A stretch of DNA of 64,000 nucleotides from Bidens hawaiensis (taxonomy: Eukaryota; Streptophyta; Magnoliopsida; Asterales; Asteraceae). Below are positions 21,401 through 35,927 of this stretch, piece after piece. Position 1 is the stretch's first letter. Each line of letters begins with the position of its first letter. The DNA lies in assembly GCA_021521415.1 (NCBI GenBank), contig JAIQDT010000225.1, forward strand, positions 124,001 through 188,000, given 5' to 3'. The position numbers and the translations under genes were made by a program. The notes under the pieces were generated by a model. That model saw only the letters and a list, made by a program, of their open reading frames with translations. It was not told the origin of the DNA and made no database searches.

Positions 21401-23419
21401 GACTGATGATTTCCGGGCTTGTGCAGACAAACAATCTTTAAATCTTTTTCAGCAAACCAATAACTTGAAGCCTCTCATATCAGATCTCCCCCTCAAAGTG
21501 AGCAACTCTTGGAGATCATTCCGATCATCCATTGGCGTATGATATGATTCAATCTTTCAACAATCAACAACAAGTCATCGGCTATCCGTCAGCACCGGTA
21601 AAGAAAAACATATCTTTACGTTTAACCTCGTCACACATCTTCATGAACAACTCGATCATTCAACATCTTTCACTTCGGTTTTCCCTCTCTTGATAACGTT
21701 TATCCCAAATAACTCTTTGAAGCTCTTCCACATCTCATTCGCAAAGATGCACTAATGTTTTGGTATCATAAGATTCAGAGTTCCAACCTCCATAAATAAA
21801 CCCCAAATGATCAAATTCTTCAATCCAACGACAAGAGTCGTATATTCTTCAATAAGATCAACTCGTTCGAGAATCGTCCCCCTCAACAGAAGTAATCCGC
21901 CATTTACTCGTAGCCAACATAGTCAAGATCAAAGTCCCTCAGAAAGAAGTAAACGAACAGACACTCGTATCCCACATAGTCAGGTTTCAATCTTTGAACA
22001 AATCAATCACCAATCGAAGAACACTTGCAGTCTTGAAGTCAGTCAAACGTAGCTTTGTAAGCATGAATTACCACCCGAATTGCAGTAATTTTTCAAGAAA
22101 CCTTGAACATGTAGGATGATACAAGCCAAATAATCTCAAATGAAAGTTTTATCTCCCCCTTTTCTTGACAAATTCGGCAAGGTCTTAAATAATTTTCAAG
22201 GTTCACAAACAAACACACTCCTCCTTAAATTACACGAGATCTCCCCCTCGGCCAGTCGAAACGCATAAACAGTCAGCCGAAAAATATATTACCAAAATTT
22301 GAGAGAATAGTACCCAATACATTAGGAACATCCCAGAAAAATTTCGATTAAGAAAATTTTTCCCGATTTTCCCGCCAAAAATTCACCGAAAATTTTCGAA
22401 AAATAAATTTTAACGCCAAAATTTTCAAAAATGAAAACTCACTTACGAAGAGTATTCAGGAAAAAATTCACTCAAGAAAATTTTTCCCGCCATTTTACTC
22501 AAATAAATTTTAATTTTTTTTAACGAATCACCTCTCTAATTCGTTATAAATATCCACCTCATTCGTTAACTTAGTTCGTGCTCTCCAATTCGTTATAAAT
22601 TAAACTCCAATTCGTTAACCAATCAGTTCGTTATCGCTTCTCATTCGTTAAGAATTTCGACTTCGTCATCTCCATTAACGAATTAGCTTAATTCGTTACC
22701 AATACCTTAACGAATCACATTAACGAATTGCCTTAATTCGTTATCATTAACTTAACGAATTACACTAACGACGTACCTTAATTCGTTACTATTTCAATAA
22801 CGAATTGCTACAGTAACTTAACGAATTCGGTTGTTAGATCTGAATTGCTTCGCCGGAAAAACGAAATTCACCTAAAAAATCAGTTAACTCGCCGGAAAAA
22901 CTCAGATCTGGCCGGATTCTGCAAAAACCATGCTTTATCCATGGCAGAATCATCAAACCAATCCTCGAAAATAACCACGAAAACTCGGTTTTTCACCACG
23001 GTTCCAAATCTAATATCCAAATAACTTAACAACCACTGAATCATCATAAACAGAATCAAACCAACATACTCTTCCATGGTGAATCACTCCATTCACCATA
23101 AATTAACACCAAATTACACCAGTAGATTCGTATTCCCTTAACTAACACGAATCTACCATCAATTTAACTTAACAATCATTGAATTGATCCAAATCTGATC
23201 AATCCGTGACCATGCTCTTCCATAGAATATCCTTCAATTCACCATAACTTAACCTCAAATTACACAGGAAGTTCCCTCTTCCATCAACAAATACAAATTC
23301 ACACTCAAATCCACCGATAACACACTAAGTTACTCCAGATCTGACCAAAACCCGAAGAACACGAAGAACACGAAAAACTCAGATTCATACCTTAATCGAA
23401 GCATCGAGAGCAGCCGTCT
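21401..23419 (-). other. Noncoding internal segment between the left and middle LTRs of B
   Basis: No coding domain is seen. Left half: 3' UTR-like, with many CCCCCTC or CTCCCCC words (purine-rich on the minus strand). Middle (22500-22830): about twenty ATTCGTTA/TAACGAAT words in 350 bp. Right part (22860-23419): leader-like sequence running to a primer site. It looks like the 3' end of one element joined to the 5' leader of another, with the genes missing. Confidence 0.6.
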
Positions 23420-23431
23420 GCTCTGATACCA
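23420..23431 (-). other. Primer binding site next to the middle LTR
   Basis: The minus strand reads TGGTATCAGAGC, the exact Met-tRNA primer site, two bases (AG) after the LTR end at 23434. Confidence 0.9.
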
Positions 23432-23433
23432 CT

Positions 23434-23947
23434 TGTTGGATCCCGAAATCGTATCAATCTTAATAACAATAACACTAACAGATCTCAGATCTGAACGTAA
23501 TCGATTAATACTTTAACAATAGATCTAACTCATAATTACGTATGATTAGGTGTTGTGTATGTTTATATATTATCAGTATAATATTACGGTTGAAGATCGA
23601 GAGAGGATTTGGACAGAATATAGTTAATTAAAACTCTCAAAACTTAAATTATGTGTGAACTAAGTTCACTATAAATAGAAGATAGGACTGGTTCGCTAAC
23701 ATCCCCTAGCGAACCAGATCCTACTTCGTTACATACATTAAATAGGCGACACACCCCCTGATTCGTTAACATCCCCTAACGAATCAGAGGCGATTGAACT
23801 TAAAGTCTAGTTCGCTAAACATCCTTAGCGAACTAGCCTTATACATTAACGAATTACATGAAATAATCATTATTTATTACATTAATTAAACCACAAATAC
23901 GTTAACGACAATTACTAAGACTCAAGACGCAAAACCTTGCACTAACA
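23434..23947 (-). repeat. Middle LTR of B (type 2), 514 bp
   Basis: On the minus strand it runs TGTTAGTGCAAGG ... GGATCCAACA. Only the first ten bases match the outer LTRs, so it is another subfamily. It has a primer site on its left and a purine tract on its right, so it could serve as 5' LTR to the left segment and as 3' LTR to the gag-pol segment. A minus-strand TATATAAA lies near 23565. Three hairpins lie at 23688-23836. Confidence 0.8.
23655..23836. repeat. Hairpin cluster in the middle LTR
   Basis: Three 30-nt perfect hairpins: 23688-23717 (arm CTGGTTCGCTA, loop ACATCCCC), 23758-23787 (arm CTGATTCGTTA, same loop) and 23807-23836 (arm CTAGTTCGCTAA, loop ACATCC). Stem changes are matched on the other arm. 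A shorter one, GTGAAC-TAA-GTTCAC, is at 23655-23669. Palindrome-rich LTR regions are known in maize Sireviruses. Confidence 0.9.
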
Positions 23948-23962
23948 GACACCCCCTCGTCT
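23948..23962 (-). other. Polypurine tract next to the middle LTR
   Basis: The minus strand reads GACGAGGGGGTGTC directly before TGTTAGTGCA. The aORF remnant of B runs almost up to it. Confidence 0.75.
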
Positions 23963-25985
23963 TGAGCTCTTTGTCTTTAAGTTACTTGAAGCGTTTGGAC
24001 CGCCAGTCTCAGCAACTATGAATTCCATTTTCATGACAACGCGCACAACACGTTGGAATTGCATAGCCAGGTCGTAGTCTTCATTGCGCTCGATCATAAT
24101 CTATTTCCTGTGTAGCACGTCATTGTCTGTTTCAGATAAATTAACCAACCACATCGGGTCGATTATCTTGATAAGCTCAGTCTTCAGTCCTTTACCAAGT
24201 ACAATGACGGCCTCGCCCGTCCGATTGTCATAGTACCATCGGTTGAAAGAGAGATGCATTTGTTGGGGCATCGTCTTCATCGATACTCTCTTCATCGTCT
24301 TCGGCGGTTTTACTTTAGGAACAAGTTTCTTCCACCCAGTATTTGGATCAATTTCGTCAATGCGTTTACGTCTCGGGACCTGTGGCTTGAAGAACTTGAA
24401 CCCATGATTAACTTCGAACAGCAAGTGTTGATGAAACCACTCAGCTGTCCGGATGCCACCACGATTGATAAATGGACGCCTCACAAGGGTACAAACATCC
24501 CAACGCGGTAGTGTATGAACATCCGTTATCCTCTCATAGTACTGAACTCCCTTCTCCCATTTAACTATACATACCTTAAGCTCGGAATCGTATAGCCATG
24601 AGACGATGTCACCATGAACCTTGGGTACAGTCTTGAAGGTAGTTACTTGATTCTCTTTGACCCATGCAGCTGCTGTGTCTTTCCGTTCTTGATCAACAAA
24701 TCGATACACCTTGATAATCTTACCCGCAGCTTTATGACTGAACCATTTAGCAATATCAGCATCATTTGGGTTCACAATAGAGTCAAAACGAGTATCCACA
24801 AATTTCTTTCCGTTAGACATCTTTTCCAAATCATCCTCCGCTGCTTTAAAAGTCTGTTCATTAAATATCGGAGCACCTTAATCATCGTTCGTGTGTTGAT
24901 ACAAGTCAGAATACTCCTCAGCAGTGACGTCTTCCATCTCAACATCCTCATCTTCGTTAATAAAATCTGTATTCATTTGACTAGACAGATCATCCTCTAT
25001 ACCTTCCTCATTCACCACTTCGACATCAGGCTCAGTTTCTAACAAAGTCAACTGTTCATCATTCAACCCAAGCAGTATGGAAATCTGATCTCGTGTCAGA
25101 GACCTGTCGACAAACTCACCCACCTCTATCTCATCCTTGTTCACCATACTTCTAATCACCCTCGTTCCATCCATAAATATTACCGTGTCGGCTTCAATCA
25201 TCTCAATTGGTTTAGCAGCTGAATAATCACGATAAATAACAATCTGTTTCTCTGAATTGTCAACAGAACTCGTACCCGCACCAGACGCAGGGCCTTGAGC
25301 TTGTTTAGGCTCACCACCAGCACCAAACTCATCATCATCAGGATCTTCCTCATTATTCTTGATCTTCTTCAAAGCATCATCTTTGCAAGTCAATTGTAAG
25401 ATCATATCCTCTTGCTCTTTAATCTTCACCCCCTGAGACTCAACAATCTCACGTAGGGCCTTTGTTTCCTTTTGACAGAAAGAAACATAGCTGAGAAGTT
25501 TCTTCTGATTTTCCATTAAGCGTTCTTGATTCAACCAATTAGCAGACATCTGATTCTCATATAAATGCAAAAGATTTAAAAGCAATTCTGTCTAACGATT
25601 TGGTGGCAAAGCATACAAGGATGGATAAATTGGTTGTATTGGACCTTGAGGCCTTGTAATTCTCATAAATGAGATATCACTAGGAGGAGGAGGCCTCAGA
25701 GATATTGTTGGAGGAGTTGTAGCCACAGTATCACTCGGCAAAGGTATTTCAGTTAATACTGACTGAGGTATCATACCCAACTGCTCATGTGATACCATTG
25801 TCGTCGTCAAGGTCATCGCCGGAGTGCTAGTTGTTATTGGCACTACCGGGCTTTGAGGCGTTGGTTGACGAGGTGATGGCACACCAATGATTACACCAGC
25901 CTCAGCAGACACACGTCTCTTCTTTGATGGCTCACCAGTTGCCACTGCCAGCAGACAATTCACTATTCTAATTCGTTACCTCAAC
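23963..25985 (-). pseudogene. aORF of B, C-terminal part
   Basis: Three open pieces on the minus strand. 25963-25592: Pro/Thr/Ser-rich, after a stretch without an N-terminal domain. 25585-24878: probable coiled coil (YENQMSANWLNQERL through KEQEDMILQLTCK), an acidic Gly-rich spacer, and the FMDGTRVIRSM ... DRSLTRDQISILL block shared with E. 24829-24101, extending past a stop to about 23965: a domain with Trp- and Lys-rich motifs (KWFSHKAAGKIIKVYRF, SWLYDSELKVCIVKWEKG, FNRWYYDNRTGEAVIVLG). A stop at 24101 and shifts between pieces mark decay. The N-terminal domain seen in A and E is not found; D inserted just upstream. Function unknown. Confidence 0.7.
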
Positions 25986-25990
25986 AGACA
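25986..25990. repeat. Target-site duplication AGACA of solo LTR D, left copy
   Basis: AGACA at 25986-25990 recurs at 29073-29077, directly outside TG ... CA ends. Confidence 0.8.
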
Positions 25991-28900
25991 TGTAACACCC
26001 CGCAACCGCAGCGGAAACGTAAACGGGGTGCGACAGACTCGTCTGATATCAACCACATTGTTTATAAAGAAAACTGAATGCATTAATATACTTCAATTTA
26101 CATTATCTTGTATTTCATTACCGTCTAGGTGATACACACATCATACAATACGATACATAATTCTATTTATTATAATGTATCTTAACATCCAGCACGCAAA
26201 TCTTACACACATCAAGCACTTAGCACGTAATCAATCACTTCATCTTAGTTGTACCTGAAAAGCATGTGAGAAAACGGGTCAACTACGAATAGTTGGTGAG
26301 TTTCACAATTCGAGTAAACCATGATATATCAATATCAAAATATATTATTATCGATGTAATTATGCTGAGCCCACAAGTGAAACCTCTGTTAGCCCAGAAC
26401 ACTTCCAATAACCTCTGGGGACACTGTTAACCCAGAACACTTACAATAACCTCTGGGGACACTGTTAACCCAGAACACTTCCAATAACCTCTGGGGACAC
26501 TGTTAACCCAGAAACCCATTTAATAACCTCTGGGGACACTGTTAACCCAGAACACTGTTGCGGAACCTTACAATGTTAACAACTCAGACAATTACCATCT
26601 TAGTACATTTCCGTACGATTCCCGTACAATAAACAATATATATAAATCCACGCAAATCCATGCGTTCAGTAAAATCCACGCAAATCCATGCGTTCAGTAT
26701 GTACTTAAATATTTCAGTAGTAACATGCTTCCGCCCCGGGAAAAAACATTTAAAACAGTTCAGTAAAAAGGGGCTCGTGAAACTCACCTTAGCACATGCA
26801 AGCAGGTAACAACAATCAATATCAGTTAACCCGTCCAATCTGTAATATGATCCCTACGATCATTACTATACACTCATTATTAATATAACTTTAATCGTAT
26901 CAACCGGTACATCTGGGGACACTGTTAACCAGTCCTGTACTCATTCCGGGGGCAATGTTAACCCAGAAACACTTTTCCGGACTCAGATTGTGATATCGTT
27001 TAGAGTTCCATGGTCACAATTGCTATTAGTCGTTTTTTTCTCGTTTTGCGTGCCTAGCACGATTATCCGTTTTTATGTTTCAAAAATGAGTTTGGTCACA
27101 CCCGACCCGAAAATAGTGGTTGTCTGGTAATGTAATTTAAAATGTGAAATTATAGCTCGGTTTAGACGTCCCGATTGGCCGCGGGACCCGTTTCCGTCTT
27201 TGGCGTACCGGAAACTGTTAAAATAGGTTAAAATTACTCAAATCATCCGAATTATTTTCGGATGAATTATTTTTGCTTGTTTAACTCATTTATATGAAAA
27301 TAGTTCATTTTTAGGGTTTTTATACACCAGTCAGCTCGCTTAAGCGAACTTCACCGGTTTACGCGTTTTAACTTTAAAAGTTTGATAATTAGCACGATTA
27401 ATTATCCGTTTACTCTCGGATCTTGAAATTTTTCACAAATCACTTTTTAACAGTGGGGAATTTTATAAAAATATTTCCAGAATTAATTTCGATATTTAAA
27501 ATTTATTTATTTATATATTTTTAAACACCATTTAAACACTAAATATGTCGTAAATACCAAACGATCTTAGAAAAATCCCAAATTTTTCCTGGATGTCCCC
27601 TGCCATCCACATAGTCCCCTGTAATTTTTCCAGAACCAAAATCTTCTTTTACATGCCCTTTTTACTAAAACCGTGCTAGAAATCCCGTTAACCGAAAAGC
27701 CTACTTAGACTTCTCCAACGGACCTAAAATTTTGTGTGTGACTTATACATGATATGAAAAGGTTATCTGCAATTTTCCAGAATTTTTCATGAAATTTAAC
27801 TATTTTTCACCATTTTTGGCCAAAACCGAGCATTAAATTCACCAAATATTCATCCTTTATCCAAAAATTACCAAAAATTCACAGAACTCATATTTTCATG
27901 TGTTTAACACCTCTGTAAAATTTCATGACCTAACTCTAAACGACCAACAATCTGTCCAAAAACACATACACCGACATAAACCGAATATACCTTTCGTTTT
28001 CCGCCACTACAAGCTACAAACTCGTCTTTCCGCCTTATCTACCACTAAACACAGAGCCTACAAACAACATACCACAATACCAAGCAAGTTACACTCACGA
28101 TCAAGCCATTTCTTTCATGGTTTCGGTTACGATTCAAAAACAAAGATTTAAACCGTAAAAATTCGTTTTTGATTCGTTTAACTCCTTTCTTGGACCAAGA
28201 TCCTTTGTATAACCCGAATACATCACTTGATCATGCAAGAATCGGTTTTCATCTTTGAAACCTCATTTTCTTGCAAACGAACTCAAGAAACAAAGATTGA
28301 AACGTGATTAACTCGGTTTTTACCTCGGTTTTCTTGCTCCAAATATCGGTTTTGAGTTTATGATCTTGAGAGAGTTGAAGATTGTGGAGAATTTGATGAG
28401 AAAAAAAGAAAATGGAATGGGGAATGACCCCCCTTGGGTCCGATCGGCACACTTAGGGGGTGGGGTGGGACCCACCTCTTCATTTTAGGCCACATGTTTG
28501 GATTCTCGTAATCTGGATAATGTTTTGGATAATCTGGTTCAGTTCGTTTTTCGGTTAAACGTTTAATTCGGCTTAAAACGAGGCCAAAACGGTTGTTTTT
28601 CGGCTAAAAATGAAATTTATATAAAATCGATTTAAAAACTTTAAAAATTTAAACCATGACATTTATTAACTCAAAACATCATATTATTAATTATCGCGCA
28701 TCTTTTTCGGCTTGATCGATTGTCTCTTGCTCGGTTTGGTATTAAAGGTTTCGTTTAATGTACCGTCGTACCATTAAATCGAAATACTTTTTCTGTGCTT
28801 TAATCCACTTATCCCGAAGCTTTAATACTTCGTAACATCACTAAATATCATATATCTCGTCTATAATTGAACCCTCGATTCATTCGGGTTTCAATAACTA

Positions 28901-29072
28901 TCGATCGTTTGATCGCATATTCAATACGGTGAATTATATATTCACGTACAATCAATACAATGAACCATGTATTCTCGTATAATTACCATGGTAACTCATG
29001 TATCCGACATTACATATGACGTAACTAACGTCTACCGGTTAGGGTATACCTGGTTTCGTCGGAATCGTTACA
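25991..29072. mobile_element. Solo LTR D, about 3.1 kb, Ty3 type
   Basis: The segment starts TGTAACACCCCG, ends AATCGTTACA and is bounded by a 5-bp TSD. No coding domain, primer site or purine tract lies inside, which fits a solo LTR left by recombination between two LTRs. Long LTRs starting TGTAACACCC are typical of Ty3 chromoviruses such as Tekay; that assignment is inference. Open frames inside (for example 27900-28151) show no known domain. It interrupts B. Confidence 0.75.
26381..26556. repeat. 38-bp tandem repeats in D
   Basis: Four to five copies of a unit with AACCTCTGGGGACACTGTTAA and CCCAGAACACTT, period about 38 bp. Further diverged copies lie at about 26910-26980. Two CCACGCAAATCCATGCGTTCAGT copies lie at about 26647-26698. 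Confidence 0.85.
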
Positions 29073-31140
29073 AGACATGACTTATATCCTGATTCGTTAA
29101 ATATGTATAACAAAGTAGAGATGATTCATTACAAAATGCGGAAGCGAATTAGGTGAGCGAACAAGAAAGTAGTTCGCTAAGGAATCACCTAGTTCGTTAA
29201 TCATATTTAGCGAATTAACTCTTAACGAATTAAGAATCATTATTTAATTTTAACTTAAATAAATAAATGAATTAAATAATGAATAGATTTAACTTAAAAG
29301 GATTACCGAGAACCTTTTATCCCGGTAATTGAATACTTTAAAAACGTTTCACTTTTACGAAACATAAATTAAATTATTTAAATAATATGTAAAGAAAGAA
29401 AAAAAATAGTTTTGGTATTTTTGTAAACAATTTTAAAGAATGTATGTACAAAGAAATATCCGAACCGTTTAAAAATTGAACAATCTTTTTGTGTTTTTTT
29501 ATGATTTTAACAAAAGCAATACATATTTTTGTGTTTTTGTTGAGTTTGAGCAGAGAATCATATTGACCAAATTGCCCTTCCATCACAGTTTTATATTTTA
29601 GCAATATTATGACTGGCGTTAAGTTGGTCATTGGTATTGTTGTCCACTTAAATCTAATAACAAATTTTTAAGTGTTTTTGTGATATGATTAATTGGTTCA
29701 ATTATAGCACAGAATATCATAAACTATCAGCCTCTAATCTCGATTTAAGCTTAATTTGATTTTTGCCAAATCACCCCAACTTGACTTAAACCATTATAGT
29801 GTTTGATCAAAATTTTTGATACCAATTGTAGAAATGTTGAGCAATGCATCAAGTTTCCTTTACCGTGAGTGAGTATGCACGAGTCCATCTGTCGGCTTAC
29901 ATACATTGTATCCCCTGGGGTCTGTTTCTTAATGGTATTAAGACGTACGCAAGGGAGGAACAAATGTATGACTAACAGCGGATTTTGATCAAGTCAGTAA
30001 TTTTGAAGTTTGTACTAAGTACAGCAGTGATCAAGTTTAATGACTTTGGGTTTGCTCTAGATAGCGAGTGAAATATTCATGCTTATGAATATCCAGATGA
30101 TTAAGCCGCATAAAGACTCACAGTGTCCAGAATCCTAACGCTTGTTATTTGCTTTATTATATTTTTGGAGATCAACAACTATAAGGCTTGAGTATGACTG
30201 GTTATTACATTTCTGCCATCCTCACCGAGACTTTTTCTAGAGACTAACACCCCTTTCAATTTGGCGTTTCTTTATGTTTATATCACATACTTTACTCTAC
30301 TTGGTTGTTTTAAGACCTACCAATGCACCAATGCAATTAAGCACACAGTCTTTGAAGCTTACTTCTTGTTGGACTTGGAGTCAAGATAATCAATGTATTA
30401 TCATTTTCTCTTTTTGCTTCAAAAACTCAAAATTTTGAGGAGGATAAAACAAAATAAAGATAAATTTAATTGCCCTAGTTAACTAAAGTCTATTAATAAA
30501 TGGCTGTTCTATCAATTCAACAAGTGAATAATAGGACCAAGACATGCAAACATGCTTCACAAACTTAAATAACCGACATAATTTTCAGCGAGAAAACAAT
30601 CTAAAAACGCATAACGAACGCCCCAACTATTTTCCATTATCAGGTAAATGGCTAACTTGAATATTTACAAGTAAATGTCAGGACCAAACATATACACGTA
30701 CATATCCGTCAAATTTAGATAATTGACATAATTTTCAGCAAACGCATGCAAAAATATTTTTGGTTTTTCTCTATACATACTTTAAAAACACAATATTTTT
30801 GTCTTTTTCAATATTCTTATAAACAAAATAAACTTCACATTCTTTTTGTATTTTTAGATTTTTTTTTCTGTACAAACTGAAAAAAAATATACATTCTTTT
30901 TGGATTTTCAAATTTTAAAATGTTTTTGGTTTTTCAAAATATTTTAAAGGAAACATTAAAGAAACGAAATCAAAATATTTTTGATTTTTCTTAATTTTCT
31001 AATGTTTTTGGATTAAGAATTTTTTTAATGTTTTTGGGTTTTATCTATTCAAACGAAAAACACAATCTTTTTGTATTTTCTAGATTTTCACCCTTAAAAC
31101 CAAAATAAATTTTAAAAGAAATAACAGAAAATAAAGATAG
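29073..31140 (-). other. Spacer between pol and aORF of B
   Basis: No gene is seen apart from chance frames. It starts with the TSD copy of D (29073-29077) and ACGAATTA words (29090-29240). The minus-strand motif TTTGGTCAATATGATTCTC is at 29553-29571. At 30760-31110 about eight degenerate copies of an AATATTTTTG-T-TTTTC-like word occur, making the DNA very T-rich. Confidence 0.6.
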
Positions 31141-32003
31141 TCATCCTTGTTTAAGGATATCAGCAAGGGTCTTCAATCCGTTTAAACCAAAAAAAAATTT
31201 AAAACGTGTTTTGTCAAAAGCTTTGGTAAACAGATCGGCTCTCTGAAAGTCAGTATGTACTTTCTCAAGGTCAATCAACTTCTTCTCAAAGCAATCCCGT
31301 ATAAAGTGATTTCGAATTTCGATATGTTTCGTTTTCGAATGTTTTACAGGATTCTTTGTGATAGAAATTGCAGCAGAATTATCAATCAGAATAGGAGTAG
31401 TAAGAAGCTTCAAACCGTAGTCGCAGAGATGTTGTTGTATCCACAAAACCTGGGAACAGCAACTCGAGGCTGCAACATACTCAGCTTCGGGGGTTGAAGT
31501 GGAGACCGTTGTCTGCTTCTACACTGCTAGGAAACAAGCCAGTTTCCTAAAAATTGACATCCTGCAGTTGTTGATTTGAAGTTGATCTTGCAACCTCCAT
31601 AGTCCGAGTCGGAATAAGCAGTAAGATCAAAAGTATCATCCTTGGGGTACCACAACCCGATGTCTGGATTTCCCCTCAAATACTGAAGAATTCTCTTGAC
31701 CGCAGCTAGGGGAGTCACTCGTGGACTTGCTTGATACCTAGCACAAAGACAAACAGCAAACATAATATCAGAGCGAAAAGCCGTTAGATACATTAAAGAA
31801 CCGATCATGGCACGATAGAGGGTAGGTTCAACGGTATCCTCCAATTCATCCGGTGATAAATTGTGACCCACGGGGAGAGGAGTAGAAGGGATTTTTCCGG
31901 CAGAAATCTTGAATCGGCTCAAGACGTCGTTCACATACTTAGTCTGGTGAATGAAGATTCCGTTAGCAGACTGGTGAACCTGCAGCCCTAAAAAGAAATT
32001 CAT
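31141..32003 (-). pseudogene. pol of B: end of reverse transcriptase and RNase H
   Basis: Minus strand from 32003: MNFFLGLQVHQ, SLMYLTAFRSDIMFAVC, then RNase H YSDSDYGGCK. The conserved Trp after LVS is a TAG (about 31526) and a 1-base shift follows. The frame reopens at 31446-31141 with KTKHIEIRNHF and ADLFTKAFD. The upstream half of the reverse transcriptase lies on the other side of the plastid insert, at 33399 and beyond. Confidence 0.8.
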
Positions 32004-32344
32004 CTAAAAAAAAAAGACTTGTTGGATTGGCACTGAATATGCATATATACTAAAATTTTTAGTTTAGGTGGAGAATAAATAAAGATAAAGTAATAAAAGG
32101 ATTTATGCAATCAATAGTGTATTGAATCCATATATAATAAGTTGAATAACGAACTTCGATTCCTTGTTTCTTACTTGGTATTAGAGTTCGAATGAAAACT
32201 GCAGGTAATGTCAGAATTTTCTATTTTGTAAGGATCCATCAAATAAGGTTTACTTAGAAAAAGATTCTATAAAAGCAATGATAAATAGATACGGAGATAG
32301 CAAGAAAATAAGTAGAGCAAGAAAAAAAAATATAAGGAAATAAA

Positions 32345-32690
32345 AGATAGTCAAGTGAAATCCAATCCACGAAATAATTTGATCTATGGACAGCATCATT
32401 GTGGTAAAGGTCATAATGCCAGAGGAATCATTACTGCAGGGCATAGAGGGGGAGGTCATAAGCGTCTATACCGTAAAATAGATTTTCGACGGAATGAAAA
32501 AGACATATATGGTAGAATCGTAACCATAGAATACGACCCGAATCGAAATGCATACATTTGTCTCATACACTATAGGGATGGTGAGAAGAGATATATTTTA
32601 CATCCCAGGGGGGCTATAATTGGAGATACCATTGTTTCTGGTACAGAAGTTCCTATAAAAATGGGAAATGCCCTACCTTTGAGTGCGGTT
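32345..32690 (+). pseudogene. rpl2: Plastid rpl2 exon 1 fragment
   Basis: The open frame from 32355 encodes the first exon of chloroplast ribosomal protein L2 ([43 protein letters not shown]), without its first roughly 20 codons. It runs to the group II intron start GTGCGGTTT (about 32684-32692), where the match stops. One difference from the usual sequence is [10 protein letters not shown], where GQHRCGKGRN is expected. No exon 2 is present. It is a nuclear copy of plastid DNA and not functional. Confidence 0.9.
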
Positions 32691-32691
32691 T

Positions 32692-33091
32692 AGAACCACG
32701 ATGATTCAATAAAAATACTAAGTTAAGCCCAAAGATTCCCTGAGTAAGAACCATCGGATCATCGCTTATTCCACGAATAGATAATAACCAAAAATCCGAA
32801 GAAAGATTTATCTTTGAGTCAAAATAAGTATAAAATATTTGAAATTTGAAAGAAGAAACAATTTCTACTTATATTTCTAAATTCTAATTCTTGGAAATTT
32901 TTTTGGAGTCTGGCCGCGAGGTTTGAATATTAAGTATGAATCATAGTTCAAATATTTCTTAATCTATTTCATATATTCCGTGTTCCAGATAATAGAATAA
33001 ATATCCGACGAAGGAGAACCATCTCTATCAAGATGACAGACCCATTCTCTGTACTATAAATAGGATCCATTATAACAAGTCACACACTCAT
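32692..33091 (-). pseudogene. petB: Plastid petB exon 1 and part of its intron
   Basis: On the minus strand, ATGAGT (33091-33086) is the two-codon first exon of petB. It is followed by GTGTGACTTG, the start of its group II intron. About 390 bp of the intron follow and stop at the join with rpl2. Identification rests on the typical exon and its position after psbH. Confidence 0.75.
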
Positions 33092-33215
33092 ATTCCAGAA
33101 ATACAGAAACAAAGAAATTCCACGATCGAACTACCAAAATCGAATGAGCTAGAAATCTGAGCTCTAAAGGATTCATTTTTTATTTAAAAGCTAGGACTTG
33201 GGGGTTCTTATAGAT

Positions 33216-35360
<2,145 letters not shown>

Positions 35361-35903
35361 CGGATAATTAAAAATTCTACAATGAGACACCTTCCACTAA
35401 ATCATTAGCCATCAAATAATTTATCTTTCTAACATGTATATGACCCATTCTACGATGCCATAGAATTGAGTCTTTCTCGGTTGCTTTCGAGACAAAACAT
35501 GTTTTCGATCGATGTGGATATCTTAGAGCTCATGTTTAAGACATAAATATCATTCGATCGTGGTGATCGCATGACAACCATGTCCTCGGGAATAACATAT
35601 CCCGGTTTCAAGATAAGACATTCTTTGTCAGTAAATAATGTTGTGTACTTTTTGTCACAAATCTGCGATACACTTAATAAGTTATGATCCAATTTATCAC
35701 AATAATTTACTTTCTCAAACGTGATGTGACCATTTGAAACTTCACCCTCTTGTGTGATCATGCCCCCAGAATTCCCAGCAAATGCTACATAACCCCCCTT
35801 GAATATTTCTCACGTTGGTTAGTAGGTCGAGATTCCCAGTGATATGAGGAGTACATCTACTATCCATTATCCAGTTTTCACCAGACAAAGTCCTGGATGT
35901 ACC
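35361..35903 (-). pseudogene. pol of B: protease and integrase zinc domain
   Basis: Minus strand. The protease motif reads WIMDSRCTPHITGN; the Gly of Asp-Ser-Gly is Arg (AGA at 35856-35858). After a shift near 35800, the frame 35761-35450 reads GEVSNGHITF and HNLLSVSQICDK. Another shift near 35450 precedes the HHCC zinc domain (WHRRMGHIH ... CKKGKQ, 35460-35340). Confidence 0.75.
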
Positions 35904-35927
35904 CTACACACAAAATAAAGATGATTA
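35904..35927 (-). promoter_or_regulatory. gag-pol border of B: stop plus splice-acceptor-like sequence
   Basis: On the minus strand, Leu-Asn-TAA (35927-35925) is followed by a T-rich run and GTGTGTAG (ends 35904), then the protease in the same frame. The layout equals that of A and F. Confidence 0.45.

Noticed and set aside
21807..22052. Ser/Arg-rich plus-strand open frame
   Set aside because: It lies antisense in the untranslated part of B and has no partner in related elements.
27900..28151. Open frame inside solo LTR D
   Set aside because: Low-complexity composition and position inside an LTR; no domain recognised.
32355..32693. rpl2 as a working gene
   Set aside because: Start codons and exon 2 are missing, and the piece lies inside a retrotransposon next to an unrelated plastid segment.
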